Shown here piece after piece: positions 1-5,879 of a stretch of 6,080 nt of DNA (its first letter is position 1; each line of letters begins with the position of its first letter). The translations under genes and the position numbers were made by a program. The stretch lies in assembly GCA_016930955.1 (NCBI GenBank), contig JAFGFR010000171.1, forward strand, positions 1-6,080. Direction: 5' to 3'. Origin of the DNA: Victivallales bacterium (GTDB lineage Bacteria; Verrucomicrobiota; Lentisphaeria; Victivallales; JAADHT01). The notes below the pieces were generated by a model that worked only from the letters and a program-made list of their open reading frames with translations, searched no databases and had not been told where the DNA came from.

Positions 1-303
1 GAGACAACCTACCAAGTCACTGCGACCAACACCGGGTCCCTTCCATCAACCGGCATCAGGGTCAAGTGCGTCCTCGAAGACAACATGGAATACATCAAGT
101 CCACCGGGGCGACCAAGGGTCAGATCGACGGCAAGGTCCTCACCTTCGAGCCGCTCCCGGGGCTGAACCCTCAGGCAGAGGCCGTTTGGAGAGTTGTTGT
201 GAAGGCGGTCAATGAAGGCGATGTGCGCTTCCGTGTGCTGGTTGAAAGCGACCAGCTCGAACGTCAGGTCGAGCTCTTCGAGTCAACCCATTTCTACAAA
301 TAA
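1..303 (+). CDS. DUF11-type repeat surface protein, C-terminal fragment (5' end outside window)
   Basis: The frame is open from base 1 to a TAA at 301-303, giving the last 100 residues of a protein whose start lies upstream of the window. The fragment reads as one beta-sandwich module of the DUF11 / COG1361 type: alternating beta strands, a 'TNTGS' turn, 'VLEDNMEY' and 'FEPLPGL' segments, ending in 'STHFYK'. By eye about 43 of 100 residues are identical to the C-terminus of the next gene, including the shared 'FEPL', 'EGD.RF', 'DQL.R' and final 'FYK', so the two are tandem paralogues. Family members are usually exported envelope or surface proteins; a signal peptide cannot be checked here. 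One cysteine (in 'VKCVLED') aligns with a cysteine of the paralogue, while the second ('IHCDQL' there) is a serine here. There are 22 bases to the next start, so co-transcription is likely. The exact role is unknown. Confidence 0.85.
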   Translation, partial: ETTYQVTATNTGSLPSTGIRVKCVLEDNMEYIKSTGATKGQIDGKVLTFEPLPGLNPQAEAVWRVVVKAVNEGDVRFRVLVESDQLERQVELFESTHFYK

Positions 304-310
304 TTACATA

Positions 311-316
311 AAGGGG
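311..316 (+). promoter_or_regulatory. Ribosome binding site of the second DUF11 protein
   Basis: AAGGGG lies 9 bases upstream of the ATG at 326, in the short gap after the preceding paralogue's stop. It fixes the start at 326 and leaves no room for a separate promoter of usual size, which supports co-transcription with the upstream gene. Confidence 0.6.
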
Positions 317-325
317 TTTTAAACC

Positions 326-1819
326 ATGAGTAACTGGAGAAAAACTGTCGGGCTCGCATTCCTCGCAACAGGCATGCTTGTCGTTCTAGGCCTGGAGGCC
401 ACTGAAAAAAAGGGCTATTCCTGGAAGGGGTATCCCGAGACCGCCAAGAAGCCTTCCGAGACGACTCTGCTGATCGAGCGCACCGTCCCGGAAACGGTCA
501 GACCCAATGCCGAGTACAGCTATGAGCTCAGGCTGACCAACAGGTCACTCTACAAGCTCGACGAGATCATCCTTACCGAGAAGATCCCGCCGAACTTCAC
601 AGTGACCAAGATAACACCCGAGCCCCAGGACAAGCGCGGCAATGTGCTCAAGTGGGTTTTCCCCTTCATGGCCCCCAGCCAGAAGGAGATCATCACGATC
701 TCCGGCAAGGCGACTCAGACGGGCAAGGTGGTTCATCTCGGCAACGCCGACCTCAATTTCCACCTCGGTCAGATGAATGCAATCATGGAGGTTGTCAATC
801 CGTCGTTGCAGTTCACCATAGATGCGCCAGCCGAAGTGATCGTCAACGAGGTCTTCCCGGCCACGTTCAGCTTCAGGAACAACGGGACGGCCACAGTCTT
901 GGAGGCTTCCCTCAACCACACTCTTGACGGCTTGAGGGTCGCGAAGGGTGGAAGCGACAAGCTGCCGATAACCATCGGCGACTTGAGCCCCGGGGACTCG
1001 AGACAGTACATCGTCGAGTTCTCTGCCCCCAAGACCGGCGCTTTCACAAACAAATTCGTAGCAAAGGCAAAGGACGGTGTCACGGCCGAATGCCAGATGA
1101 AGACCCTGGTCAAGCAGCCCAAGCTGGTTTTGGCTGGCGACGCGCCCAAGATGCGTTATGTGGGCAACATTATCAACTACACGCTGTCCATCAAGAACAC
1201 GGGTGACGGTTTCGCGAAGGATCTCACAGCCCAGATCAACTTGCCCAGCGGAGTGAAATTCGACTCCGCCGACGAGGGCGGTAAAAGCGTGGGGAACGGT
1301 GTAGTCTGGAATCTCGGCAACCTCGGCCCGGGCGAGACAAAGGCTCTCAAGGCCAACTTCATGGCCCAGCAGATCATGGTCGTCAAGGCAACAGCGCAGG
1401 CCAAGGCCCTTGCGGCACAATCGAACTCCCTGTCGTTCGACACAGATGTCCAGGGCATCCCGGCGCTGCTGCTCATGGTCGAGGACGTCAATGACCCGGT
1501 GGAAGTCGGCAAGAACGAGATATATAAGGTCATGGTCAAGAATCAGGGATCGCTGGCCGCCACTGGTGTCAAGATACAGTGCAAGCTCGAGGATTCCATG
1601 AAGTTCATCAACGCCTCCGGTCCGACAAAGGCCATCGGCACTCAGGGCGGCGTCATTGACTTCGAGCCATTGAAGTCGCTGGGGGTCAACGAGTCGGTGA
1701 CATGGATCATCAATGTGGAGGCTCTGAAGGAAGGCGACATGCGCTTCTACGCGGAAATCCATTGCGACCAGCTGCAGAGGAAAGTGTCTGAAGATGAGTC
1801 AACACAGTTCTATAAGTAA
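326..1819 (+). CDS. Exported DUF11-type repeat protein (putative cell-surface/envelope protein)
   Basis: This is a complete 497-residue protein. The N-terminus has charged residues (R5, K6), then a hydrophobic stretch at about 8-23 and a plausible signal peptidase I site after 'GLEA' (residue 25); there is no lipobox cysteine. The mature part reads as four immunoglobulin-like DUF11/COG1361 modules, at roughly 49-150, 160-265, 267-375 and 378-497. Each has recurring hallmarks: 'Y..RLTNRS', 'FSFRNNGTA', 'YTLSIKNTGDG' and 'YKVMVKNQGS' strands, and 'G.L.PG.S/T' turns. It contains three cysteines, so it is not the cysteine-rich OmcB class proper, although the modules are of the same broad kind. 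No transmembrane anchor or sorting signal is visible at the C-terminus. It lies 22 bases after a paralogue and is followed by a strong terminator, so the two probably form the end of one transcript. A structural or surface-layer role is inferred only. Confidence 0.85.
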   Translation: MSNWRKTVGLAFLATGMLVVLGLEATEKKGYSWKGYPETAKKPSETTLLIERTVPETVRPNAEYSYELRLTNRSLYKLDEIILTEKIPPNFTVTKITPEPQDKRGNVLKWVFPFMAPSQKEIITISGKATQTGKVVHLGNADLNFHLGQMNAIMEVVNPSLQFTIDAPAEVIVNEVFPATFSFRNNGTATVLEASLNHTLDGLRVAKGGSDKLPITIGDLSPGDSRQYIVEFSAPKTGAFTNKFVAKAKDGVTAECQMKTLVKQPKLVLAGDAPKMRYVGNIINYTLSIKNTGDGFAKDLTAQINLPSGVKFDSADEGGKSVGNGVVWNLGNLGPGETKALKANFMAQQIMVVKATAQAKALAAQSNSLSFDTDVQGIPALLLMVEDVNDPVEVGKNEIYKVMVKNQGSLAATGVKIQCKLEDSMKFINASGPTKAIGTQGGVIDFEPLKSLGVNESVTWIINVEALKEGDMRFYAEIHCDQLQRKVSEDESTQFYK

Positions 1820-1834
1820 CATTTTCCACGTTGC

Positions 1835-1866
1835 TTTCTGAACAGTTTTTTTGATCAATTCAGAAA
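1835..1866 (+). promoter_or_regulatory. Inverted repeat competing with the downstream terminator (possible anti-terminator)
   Basis: TTTCTGAA (1835-1842) is perfectly complementary to TTCAGAAA (1859-1866), with a 16-base loop containing seven Ts (1846-1852). Its right arm overlaps the left arm of the terminator stem that starts at 1861, so the two hairpins exclude each other. That is the geometry of an attenuator. The terminator stem is longer and richer in G+C, so termination should be the default state. Any regulatory role is inference; no leader peptide or ligand-binding fold was recognised. Confidence 0.3.
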
Positions 1867-1905
1867 CCGTCGCCCGCATAACGCGAAAGACGGTTTCTGT
1901 TTTTT
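1861..1905 (+). terminator. Rho-independent terminator after the DUF11 genes
   Basis: The perfect 11-bp stem CAGAAACCGTC (1861-1871) / GACGGTTTCTG (1889-1899) is followed directly by six Ts (1900-1905). The 17-base loop can add an inner CGC/GCG pairing (1875-1877 with 1883-1885). It lies 41 bases after the stop of the DUF11 gene. The T-run ends just before the likely ribosome binding site of the next gene, so that gene needs either read-through or a promoter that overlaps the terminator. Confidence 0.85.
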
Positions 1906-1915
1906 GGGAAACTTG

Positions 1916-2902
1916 ATGATGAAGAGCCGATTTCAAGACCCTCCGTGGCTGCCTGCCTGTGCGTCGCGCGCAGACAGACCCGGCATGCGCTCAAAACACG
2001 GTTCACGCGGAATTTTAAAGTCAGCTCTGATGACATCAGCGGCTGTGCTGTCGGCTTACTTTATGCTTGCCACTCCGGCTGGAGCACAGAATGTCTCTCT
2101 CGTCGGTGGCGTGGAGTACAAGAATGTAAGCAATCTCAGGGACCTTGACGACTTCTACTCATTCGATCACGGAGGCAATTCACATATACTCCCGAAGCAT
2201 AGGATCAAACAGATAACCGCCCCTGACGGGAAGGTGATATATGAGTTCCAAGACCTGAGGGCCGTCAGGGAGGGGGGCGATCCGCGCAGCCTGAACTATG
2301 TCTTTCTCAGGAACGACAGGCAGGTAGCAAAAGGCTCATGGATCAACATGGGGCATTTCCGGATTACCAGCGGCCGCCCGCCTGACGGCATATACAGGGA
2401 ATTCTATGACTCCGGCGAGCTTTGGAGGACTTTCCAGTTCGAGTCTGGAGTACTTAACGGCATATGCAAGGTCTTTTTTCGTTCAGGCAGGGTCGAGCGC
2501 GAGGGCACCTTCCGCAACGGAAGGGAGGTGGGAAGAAGCAAGATGTATTACCCCGACGGATCCCTGAGGGGTTGGTCCGACTACGAGAACGGCCTCAGGA
2601 ATGGGCCTACCGAGCTTTATCACTCTGGCGAACTCATAAAGGCCAAGCTGTTTTTCAAGGACGGCATGCCCGTCGGGGAGCAGGTGATGTACTATGAGAA
2701 TGGTAATCTTGAGTCGAAGATCACCTACGACAAGAACGGGGTGAAGAGCGGCCCGGTACAGTTCTTTTACGAGAGCGGCAAGCTCAAGCAGGAGGGCACT
2801 TTCGTCAACGGGAATCTGCACGGGACTGTGACCACATTCTTCGAGTCGGGAAGGGTGAAGCAGCGCAGGGAATTCGTTGACGGAAGAGTCGTCAGACAAT
2901 GA
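1916..2902 (+). CDS. Secreted MORN-type (MORN_2/YwqK-like) repeat protein
   Basis: With the ATG at 1916 this is 328 residues. GGGAA at 1906-1910 could serve ATG 1916 or 1919. An ATG at 1985 would give a more normal signal peptide (basic 'MRSKHGSRGILK', hydrophobic core, cleavage after 'TPAGA' near base 2086) but has no visible ribosome binding site; an in-frame TTG at 1904 is less likely. The stretch between the two starts is part of a dispersed repeat, so it may be non-coding leader or an insert in the signal peptide. From about residue 157 to the end there are seven tandem repeats of about 23-25 residues with the pattern G-x3-x-Y/F-Y/F-x-S/D/N-G-x-L/V, ending in N/D-G, as in MORN_2 repeats of COG2849 (YwqK-like) proteins. 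'Antitoxin' labels attached to that family are not supported here, because the protein is exported and no toxin gene is beside it. Residues 58-156 are not recognised. The stop overlaps the thiG start (ATGA), so the two are translationally coupled. Confidence 0.8.
   Translation: MMKSRFQDPPWLPACASRADRPGMRSKHGSRGILKSALMTSAAVLSAYFMLATPAGAQNVSLVGGVEYKNVSNLRDLDDFYSFDHGGNSHILPKHRIKQITAPDGKVIYEFQDLRAVREGGDPRSLNYVFLRNDRQVAKGSWINMGHFRITSGRPPDGIYREFYDSGELWRTFQFESGVLNGICKVFFRSGRVEREGTFRNGREVGRSKMYYPDGSLRGWSDYENGLRNGPTELYHSGELIKAKLFFKDGMPVGEQVMYYENGNLESKITYDKNGVKSGPVQFFYESGKLKQEGTFVNGNLHGTVTTFFESGRVKQRREFVDGRVVRQ
1927..2016 (+). repeat. Dispersed repeat, copy A, with an internal hairpin-forming segment
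   Basis: The left block 1927-1949 matches 5880-5901 at 19 of 23 aligned positions with one gap; the shared text includes TTTCAA, ACC and CGTGGC. The right block 1984-2016 matches the reverse complement of 5312-5344 at 24 of 33 positions without gaps, including GTTCACGCGGA. The 50 bases between GTGGC and GGTTCACGC include a G+C-rich imperfect hairpin (CTGTGCG / CGCAGACAG, about 1957-1975) that has no counterpart in copy B. The element spans the doubtful 5' end of the MORN-protein gene and is in frame with it. Confidence 0.5.
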
Positions 2903-3654
2903 AGGAGCTAAGGATTGCCGGCAAAGTCTTTTCCAGCAGGCTCTTTTTAGGCACTGGCAAGTTCTCATCCCCCGAAGTACTCGCAAGGACCATCAAAGTT
3001 TCCGGCACGGAGCTGGTGACCGTGGCGCTCAAGAGGGTCACGCCGGAAGACCCCTCCGACGGAATACTCTCGGCCATCGGAGACTCCGCAAGGATCATGC
3101 TCAACACTAGCGGCGCCAGAAATGCCGCCGAGGCGGTGAAGATCGCCAAATTCGCAAAAGCAGTCGGCATAGACTGGATAAAGCTCGAGATACACCCGGA
3201 ACCGCATTACCTTCTGCCGGATCCCGTGGAGACACTTGCCGCCGCCGAGCAGATCGTCAAGGAGGGCATGGTCGTCCTCCCTTATATAAATGCCGACCCC
3301 GTCCTCGCAAAAAGGCTGGAGGATGTCGGCGTGCATGCCGTTATGCCTCTGGGATCGCCCATCGGCAGCAACCGTGGGCTGCGGACGAGGGACATGCTGG
3401 AGATCATAATCGCCCAGTCGCTTGTGCCTGTGGTGGTGGATGCCGGTATAGGATTGCCATCCCATGCCGCCGAGGCAATCGAGATTGGAGCTGATGCAGT
3501 TCTCGTCAACACCGCGATAGCTGCCGCCGAGAACCCGCCATTGATGGCGGAGGCCTTCGCCATGGCTGTGTCCTCTGCTGTCAAGGCACTTGATGCATTG
3601 CCCCCTTCCGCCATAATGAAGGCCTCGCCTTCGTCACCCTCAAGCTTGTTCTGA
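2899..3654 (+). CDS. thiG: Thiazole synthase ThiG (thiamine biosynthesis)
   Basis: At 251 residues this is close to the usual ThiG length. ThiG makes the thiazole phosphate moiety of thiamine in the cytoplasm from 1-deoxy-D-xylulose 5-phosphate, dehydroglycine (from ThiH or ThiO) and ThiS thiocarboxylate. Family blocks are clear along the whole protein: 'GTGKF' (18-22), 'LVTVALKRV' (39-47), 'NTSGA' (69-73), 'IKLEIHP' (94-100) with K95 as the expected Schiff-base lysine, 'LLPDP' (105-109), 'VMPLGSPIGSNRGL' (148-161), 'VVVDAGIG' (178-185) and 'ADAVLVNTAIA' (199-209). The last ~20 residues lack the usual glycine/arginine-containing tail, but 'ASPSSPSSLF' recalls the common 'ASSPLTG' ending. The ATG overlaps the previous stop by four bases and has no upstream ribosome binding site, so translation is probably coupled. 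No other thi gene is in the window. Confidence 0.96.
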   Translation: MKELRIAGKVFSSRLFLGTGKFSSPEVLARTIKVSGTELVTVALKRVTPEDPSDGILSAIGDSARIMLNTSGARNAAEAVKIAKFAKAVGIDWIKLEIHPEPHYLLPDPVETLAAAEQIVKEGMVVLPYINADPVLAKRLEDVGVHAVMPLGSPIGSNRGLRTRDMLEIIIAQSLVPVVVDAGIGLPSHAAEAIEIGADAVLVNTAIAAAENPPLMAEAFAMAVSSAVKALDALPPSAIMKASPSSPSSLF

Positions 3655-3661
3655 AAACAAA

Positions 3662-3667
3662 AGGGAG
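3662..3667 (+). promoter_or_regulatory. Ribosome binding site of smpB
   Basis: AGGGAG ends 10 bases before the ATG at 3678, in the 23-base gap after the thiG stop. The short gap suggests that smpB is transcribed with thiG. Confidence 0.55.
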
Positions 3668-3677
3668 CCAAAGTCCG

Positions 3678-4130
3678 ATGGGAGATGATCTGGTAAAGAA
3701 CAAGAAGGCGTTTCACCAGTACCAGATACTCGAGACATTCGAGGCCGGCATTGAGCTGAAGGGGACGGAGGTGAAAAGCTGCCGTGAACGCTCGATCGCA
3801 ATGACAGATGCCTATGTGAAGATAGACGACGACGGACAGGCATGGCTGCTCAACGTCAATATCGCGGCCTATAAGTATGGGAACCAGTTTAACCACGAAC
3901 CCGAACGACAGAGAAGGTTGTTGCTTCACAAACGCGAGATCCGCAAGATATCACAGATGATAGGCGAGAAAGGCCTTACTGTCGTGCCGTTGAAGTTCTA
4001 TCTGGTCAAAGGGCGCGTAAAGCTCCAGCTCGGGGTCGCGAGGGGCAAGAGCCATGCCGACAAGCGTGACACCATGAGGAAGCGACAGGATGAGATGGAC
4101 ACCCGCAGGGCGGTGGCATCGCGAAGGTAA
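3678..4130 (+). CDS. smpB: SsrA (tmRNA)-binding protein SmpB
   Basis: At 150 residues this is the normal SmpB length. SmpB binds tmRNA and helps it enter stalled ribosomes so that truncated proteins are tagged and the ribosome is recycled. Diagnostic blocks are present in order: 'NKKAFHQYQI' (8-17), 'EAGIELKGTEVKSCRE' (22-37), 'DAYVKI' (44-49), 'NVNIAAY' (59-65), 'HEPERQRRLLLHKREI' (73-88), 'TVVPLKFY' (101-108), 'VKLQLGVARGK' (114-124) and 'DKRDTMRKRQ' (128-137). The basic C-terminal tail, which occupies the empty mRNA channel in known structures, is complete. No tmRNA gene is seen within the window. The gene ends 17 bases from the convergent rfaE2, and no clear terminator lies between them. 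Confidence 0.97.
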   Translation: MGDDLVKNKKAFHQYQILETFEAGIELKGTEVKSCRERSIAMTDAYVKIDDDGQAWLLNVNIAAYKYGNQFNHEPERQRRLLLHKREIRKISQMIGEKGLTVVPLKFYLVKGRVKLQLGVARGKSHADKRDTMRKRQDEMDTRRAVASRR

Positions 4131-4147
4131 AAGGCATGCTTGGCTTG

Positions 4148-4654
4148 CTACAGGGAATCCTTGATTATCGCCGTGGTGGAGTACCCGGGCACCAGCGGGA
4201 TGAAGCTTATCTGCGCGCCTGACTCCAGAAGGGCTTGCTTCTCCTCCTCGTTTATCGTGTCTATGTTGTAGTCGCCGCCTTTCACATAGACATCTGGCTT
4301 CAATATCCGGAATATTTCGGTGCAACGCGGCTCGCCAAACACGAGAACGGCATCCACGAAGCCCAGGGAGGCCAGGATGAATGCCCTGTCGGTTTCCTTG
4401 TTGACCGGGCGGGAGGAACCTTTCAGAGACCTGACGGATGCATCGGAATTCAAAAGCACCATCAGGCAATCAGCAAGTTTCCTCGCTTCGAAGAGGTATT
4501 CGGCATGTCCGCGGTGTAGTATGTCGAAGCATCCGTTGGTGACAGCCAGACGCAAACCTTCGGTGGCGACGGCACCCCTCCATTCCAGCGCCTTTTGAAG
4601 CGTCATTATCTTGGTCACGGGCGAAAGAAAGCTCAAGGTTATTGCTCCACTCAT
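4148..4654 (-). CDS. rfaE2: D-glycero-beta-D-manno-heptose 1-phosphate adenylyltransferase (stand-alone HldE C-domain type)
   Basis: This is a 168-residue nucleotidyltransferase. It transfers AMP from ATP to heptose 1-phosphate to give ADP-heptose, the precursor of the lipopolysaccharide inner core. The signature is clear: 'TNGCFDILHRGH' (39-50) with the HxGH motif at 47-50, 'NSDASVRSLKG' (69-79) followed by 'RPVN', 'DAVLVFGEP' (101-109), 'KPDVYVKGGDY' (119-129) and a closing 'STTAII' (159-164). The kinase half found in bifunctional HldE is absent, so a separate HldA/RfaE1 kinase must be encoded elsewhere. The ATG at 4654 overlaps the stop of the pseudopilin gene (ATGA), so coupled translation is likely. 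An internal ATG at 4606 would give a 152-residue protein with the whole catalytic domain and is an alternative start. The symbol follows the common name for stand-alone forms. Confidence 0.92.
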   Translation of the reverse strand: MSGAITLSFLSPVTKIMTLQKALEWRGAVATEGLRLAVTNGCFDILHRGHAEYLFEARKLADCLMVLLNSDASVRSLKGSSRPVNKETDRAFILASLGFVDAVLVFGEPRCTEIFRILKPDVYVKGGDYNIDTINEEEKQALLESGAQISFIPLVPGYSTTAIIKDSL

Positions 4655-5238
4655 GGCTCGGGGTCTTCGGAAGTCTCATCGACATCCAGTGTCGGCATGT
4701 ATACACTGTTGGTTATGGTCAGGTCAGAACTGAAAATAAGCGTCTTGAAGGCCCCGCGGAGATCCTCCAGGTCCATTTGCTCGTAAGGGTCGGAGGTGAC
4801 AGAGTGTGAAGTGAGGCCTGCAGACATAAGAAATATCATCATATCCAGATCAGCCAGCCCGGCGGAAAAATTGTTCAGAACATAACCGTAGCCGAAACCG
4901 TCGACAAGATCAACAGATTCATTCTGCAGTTCCTGCCGGAAAGTATCCGGAGAGTCGCTCGTGCCAGTCACGGCAATGTCGTCGTTGGTGAACAACCTCT
5001 CGTCGACCCCCTCCGTCCACGTGTGTATCGACCGACCAATATCGCTGTCAACCCCGGAGTATGCATAGTTGTCAGCAGTCGCCCGGCACTCAAGCAAAGT
5101 CCCAATATTGGTGCTGCCTATGGCAAAAGCAAATATGACACCCAGAAATACCGTCATGATGGCTATCATACACACAGCCATCTCGACTATCGCCTGTCCC
5201 CGCTGGCCCTCGTGCAAACCATTCATCTCATACACCAT
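4651..5238 (-). CDS. TadE-like pseudopilin / pilus-assembly family membrane protein
   Basis: This is a 195-residue protein. 'RGQAIVEMA' at 13-21 followed by a hydrophobic helix to about residue 40 is the classic N-terminus of TadE/TadF-like proteins. Cleavage after G14 would put E19 at +5, as in prepilin-peptidase substrates. The rest (about 45-195) is predicted to lie outside the membrane. It is acidic, unlike any family I can name, and ends in an Asp/Glu-rich tail. No other tad gene (ATPase, TadB/C, prepilin peptidase) is in the window, so it may act with a system encoded elsewhere or be an orphan. Start: ATG 5238 has AGGG just upstream at a short distance. The better AGGAGG (5259-5264) is 20 bases away, and an in-frame TAG at 5263-5265 blocks any longer form. 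ATG 5226 is an alternative start. It overlaps rfaE2 by four bases. Confidence 0.8.
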   Translation of the reverse strand: MVYEMNGLHEGQRGQAIVEMAVCMIAIMTVFLGVIFAFAIGSTNIGTLLECRATADNYAYSGVDSDIGRSIHTWTEGVDERLFTNDDIAVTGTSDSPDTFRQELQNESVDLVDGFGYGYVLNNFSAGLADLDMMIFLMSAGLTSHSVTSDPYEQMDLEDLRGAFKTLIFSSDLTITNSVYMPTLDVDETSEDPEP

Positions 5239-5387
5239 TTCCCTGTTGTCCGACCCGCCCTCCTACAATAAGAACGCAGCACCGGCGTGTTTTATTGCCA
5301 GAGACAATCCCGGAACTCCGCGTGAACTGCGTTGGGAGCGCAGTCGCGGCAGACGGTGCGGCCAATGATAGTTTTGGAATTGCCTCG
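5239..5387. other. Intergenic region between the two upstream genes of the minus-strand block
   Basis: These 149 bases hold no credible gene. On the minus strand they contain a weak TTGGA/TCCAA hairpin at the end of the 147-residue gene without a T-run, then the palindromic repeat copy C, then an A-rich patch and AGGAGG (5259-5264) ahead of the pseudopilin gene. No convincing promoter or terminator was found, so read-through from the upstream gene is possible. Confidence 0.5.
5312..5344 (-). repeat. Dispersed repeat, copy C (inverted), with a perfect hairpin
   Basis: The reverse complement matches 1984-2016 of copy A at 24 of 33 positions without gaps; the longest identical run is GTTCACGCGGA. 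Within it ACTGCG (5326-5331) and CGCAGT (5339-5344) form a perfect 6-bp stem with a 7-base loop, and flanking bases can extend it. It sits between two minus-strand genes, the usual place for REP-like intergenic palindromes. It also aligns with GTTCACGC of copy B. Confidence 0.45.
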
Positions 5388-5831
5388 CTACGCTCCAAGA
5401 GCCTTCTTCAGCTCCCGCTGGAAATCCTGTATGTCCTCCTGAGTCGGGGAGCCCTTGGTCTTCTCGAAACCGAACCTCCCCATCTGGTCAAGTATCCAGC
5501 CCGCACTAGCCCCCGAGGCGAACTTGACACTGCCGTGCATGGCCAGACCGGGTCGCGCAAGGCGGTTGATCTCGACAACGGTCTTCCCGGCGGAAGCGTC
5601 TGCCAATTCACCATCGGAGGATATGTCATCCCCTTTGTCCTTCTCCGGTTTTGGATCGGGCTCCTCGGTCTTCGTCCAGTCTATCTCCTCCATCTCCGAG
5701 GCCAAAAGCCTCAGCTCAAGAAAGGTCATCGGGACCTTATGCTCGGACGAAAGAATCTTAAGTATGGAATTAAGTGTCTCTCCATTATTGAGAAGCCCGG
5801 CAACAATCTTTTTTATCTCTTCTTTTTCCAT
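5388..5831 (-). CDS. Conserved hypothetical protein with two modules joined by an acidic linker
   Basis: This is a 147-residue soluble protein with no signal peptide or membrane helix. Residues 1-52 look helical ('LLNNGETLNSILKILSSEH', then 'MTFLELRLLASEMEEIDW'), like a small helix-turn-helix-type module. Residues 53-80 form a charged linker (EEPDPKPEKDKGDD). Residues 84-147 form a second module with 'VEINRLARPG', 'GSVKFASGASAGWILDQMGR' (100-119) and 'EDIQDFQREL'. From memory, proteins with this two-part layout and a 'G-S-V-x-F-x-x-G-x-x-A-x-W-x-L-D-Q-x-G-R' core occur in Verrucomicrobiota-like and related genomes, but I cannot name a family and no function is known to me. The start at 5831 has AAGGAA (5839-5844) at 7 bases. 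It is probably the first gene of the minus-strand block, 149 bases ahead of the pseudopilin gene. Confidence 0.8.
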   Translation of the reverse strand: MEKEEIKKIVAGLLNNGETLNSILKILSSEHKVPMTFLELRLLASEMEEIDWTKTEEPDPKPEKDKGDDISSDGELADASAGKTVVEINRLARPGLAMHGSVKFASGASAGWILDQMGRFGFEKTKGSPTQEDIQDFQRELKKALGA

Positions 5832-5838
5832 GTCACAT

Positions 5839-5844
5839 TTCCTT
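5839..5844 (-). promoter_or_regulatory. Ribosome binding site of the 147-residue hypothetical protein
   Basis: AAGGAA on the minus strand ends 7 bases before the ATG at 5831, which fixes that start. Confidence 0.6.
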
Positions 5845-5879
5845 AATCTTGTCGGTTCGTGATGATCCTTAGCCTATGG

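Noticed and set aside
545..1762. Long open frame (405 codons) on the minus strand opposite the DUF11 gene
   Set aside because: It lies entirely inside a well-supported plus-strand gene with a signal peptide and recognisable repeats. The translation has no coherent domain and is explained by codon bias in G+C-rich coding DNA.
1831..1858. Promoter for the MORN-type gene upstream of the terminator
   Set aside because: TTGCTT or TTGATC could be -35-like, but no -10-like hexamer lies 16-18 bases downstream of either.
1904..1906. TTG as start of the MORN-type protein gene
   Set aside because: It is inside the T-run end of the terminator with no ribosome binding site. ATG codons at 1916, 1919 and 1985 are all better.
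2390..2902. MORN-type repeats as evidence of a YwqK-type antitoxin
   Set aside because: The protein has a signal peptide and no toxin gene is beside it; the antitoxin wording in that family's annotations does not transfer to this context.
3282..3929. Minus-strand open frame across the thiG/smpB junction
   Set aside because: It overlaps two unmistakable conserved genes, its translation resembles nothing, and it has no ribosome binding site.
4131..4147. Bidirectional terminator between smpB and rfaE2
   Set aside because: The 17-base gap and nearby bases contain GCATGC but no stem of useful length followed by a T-run on either strand.
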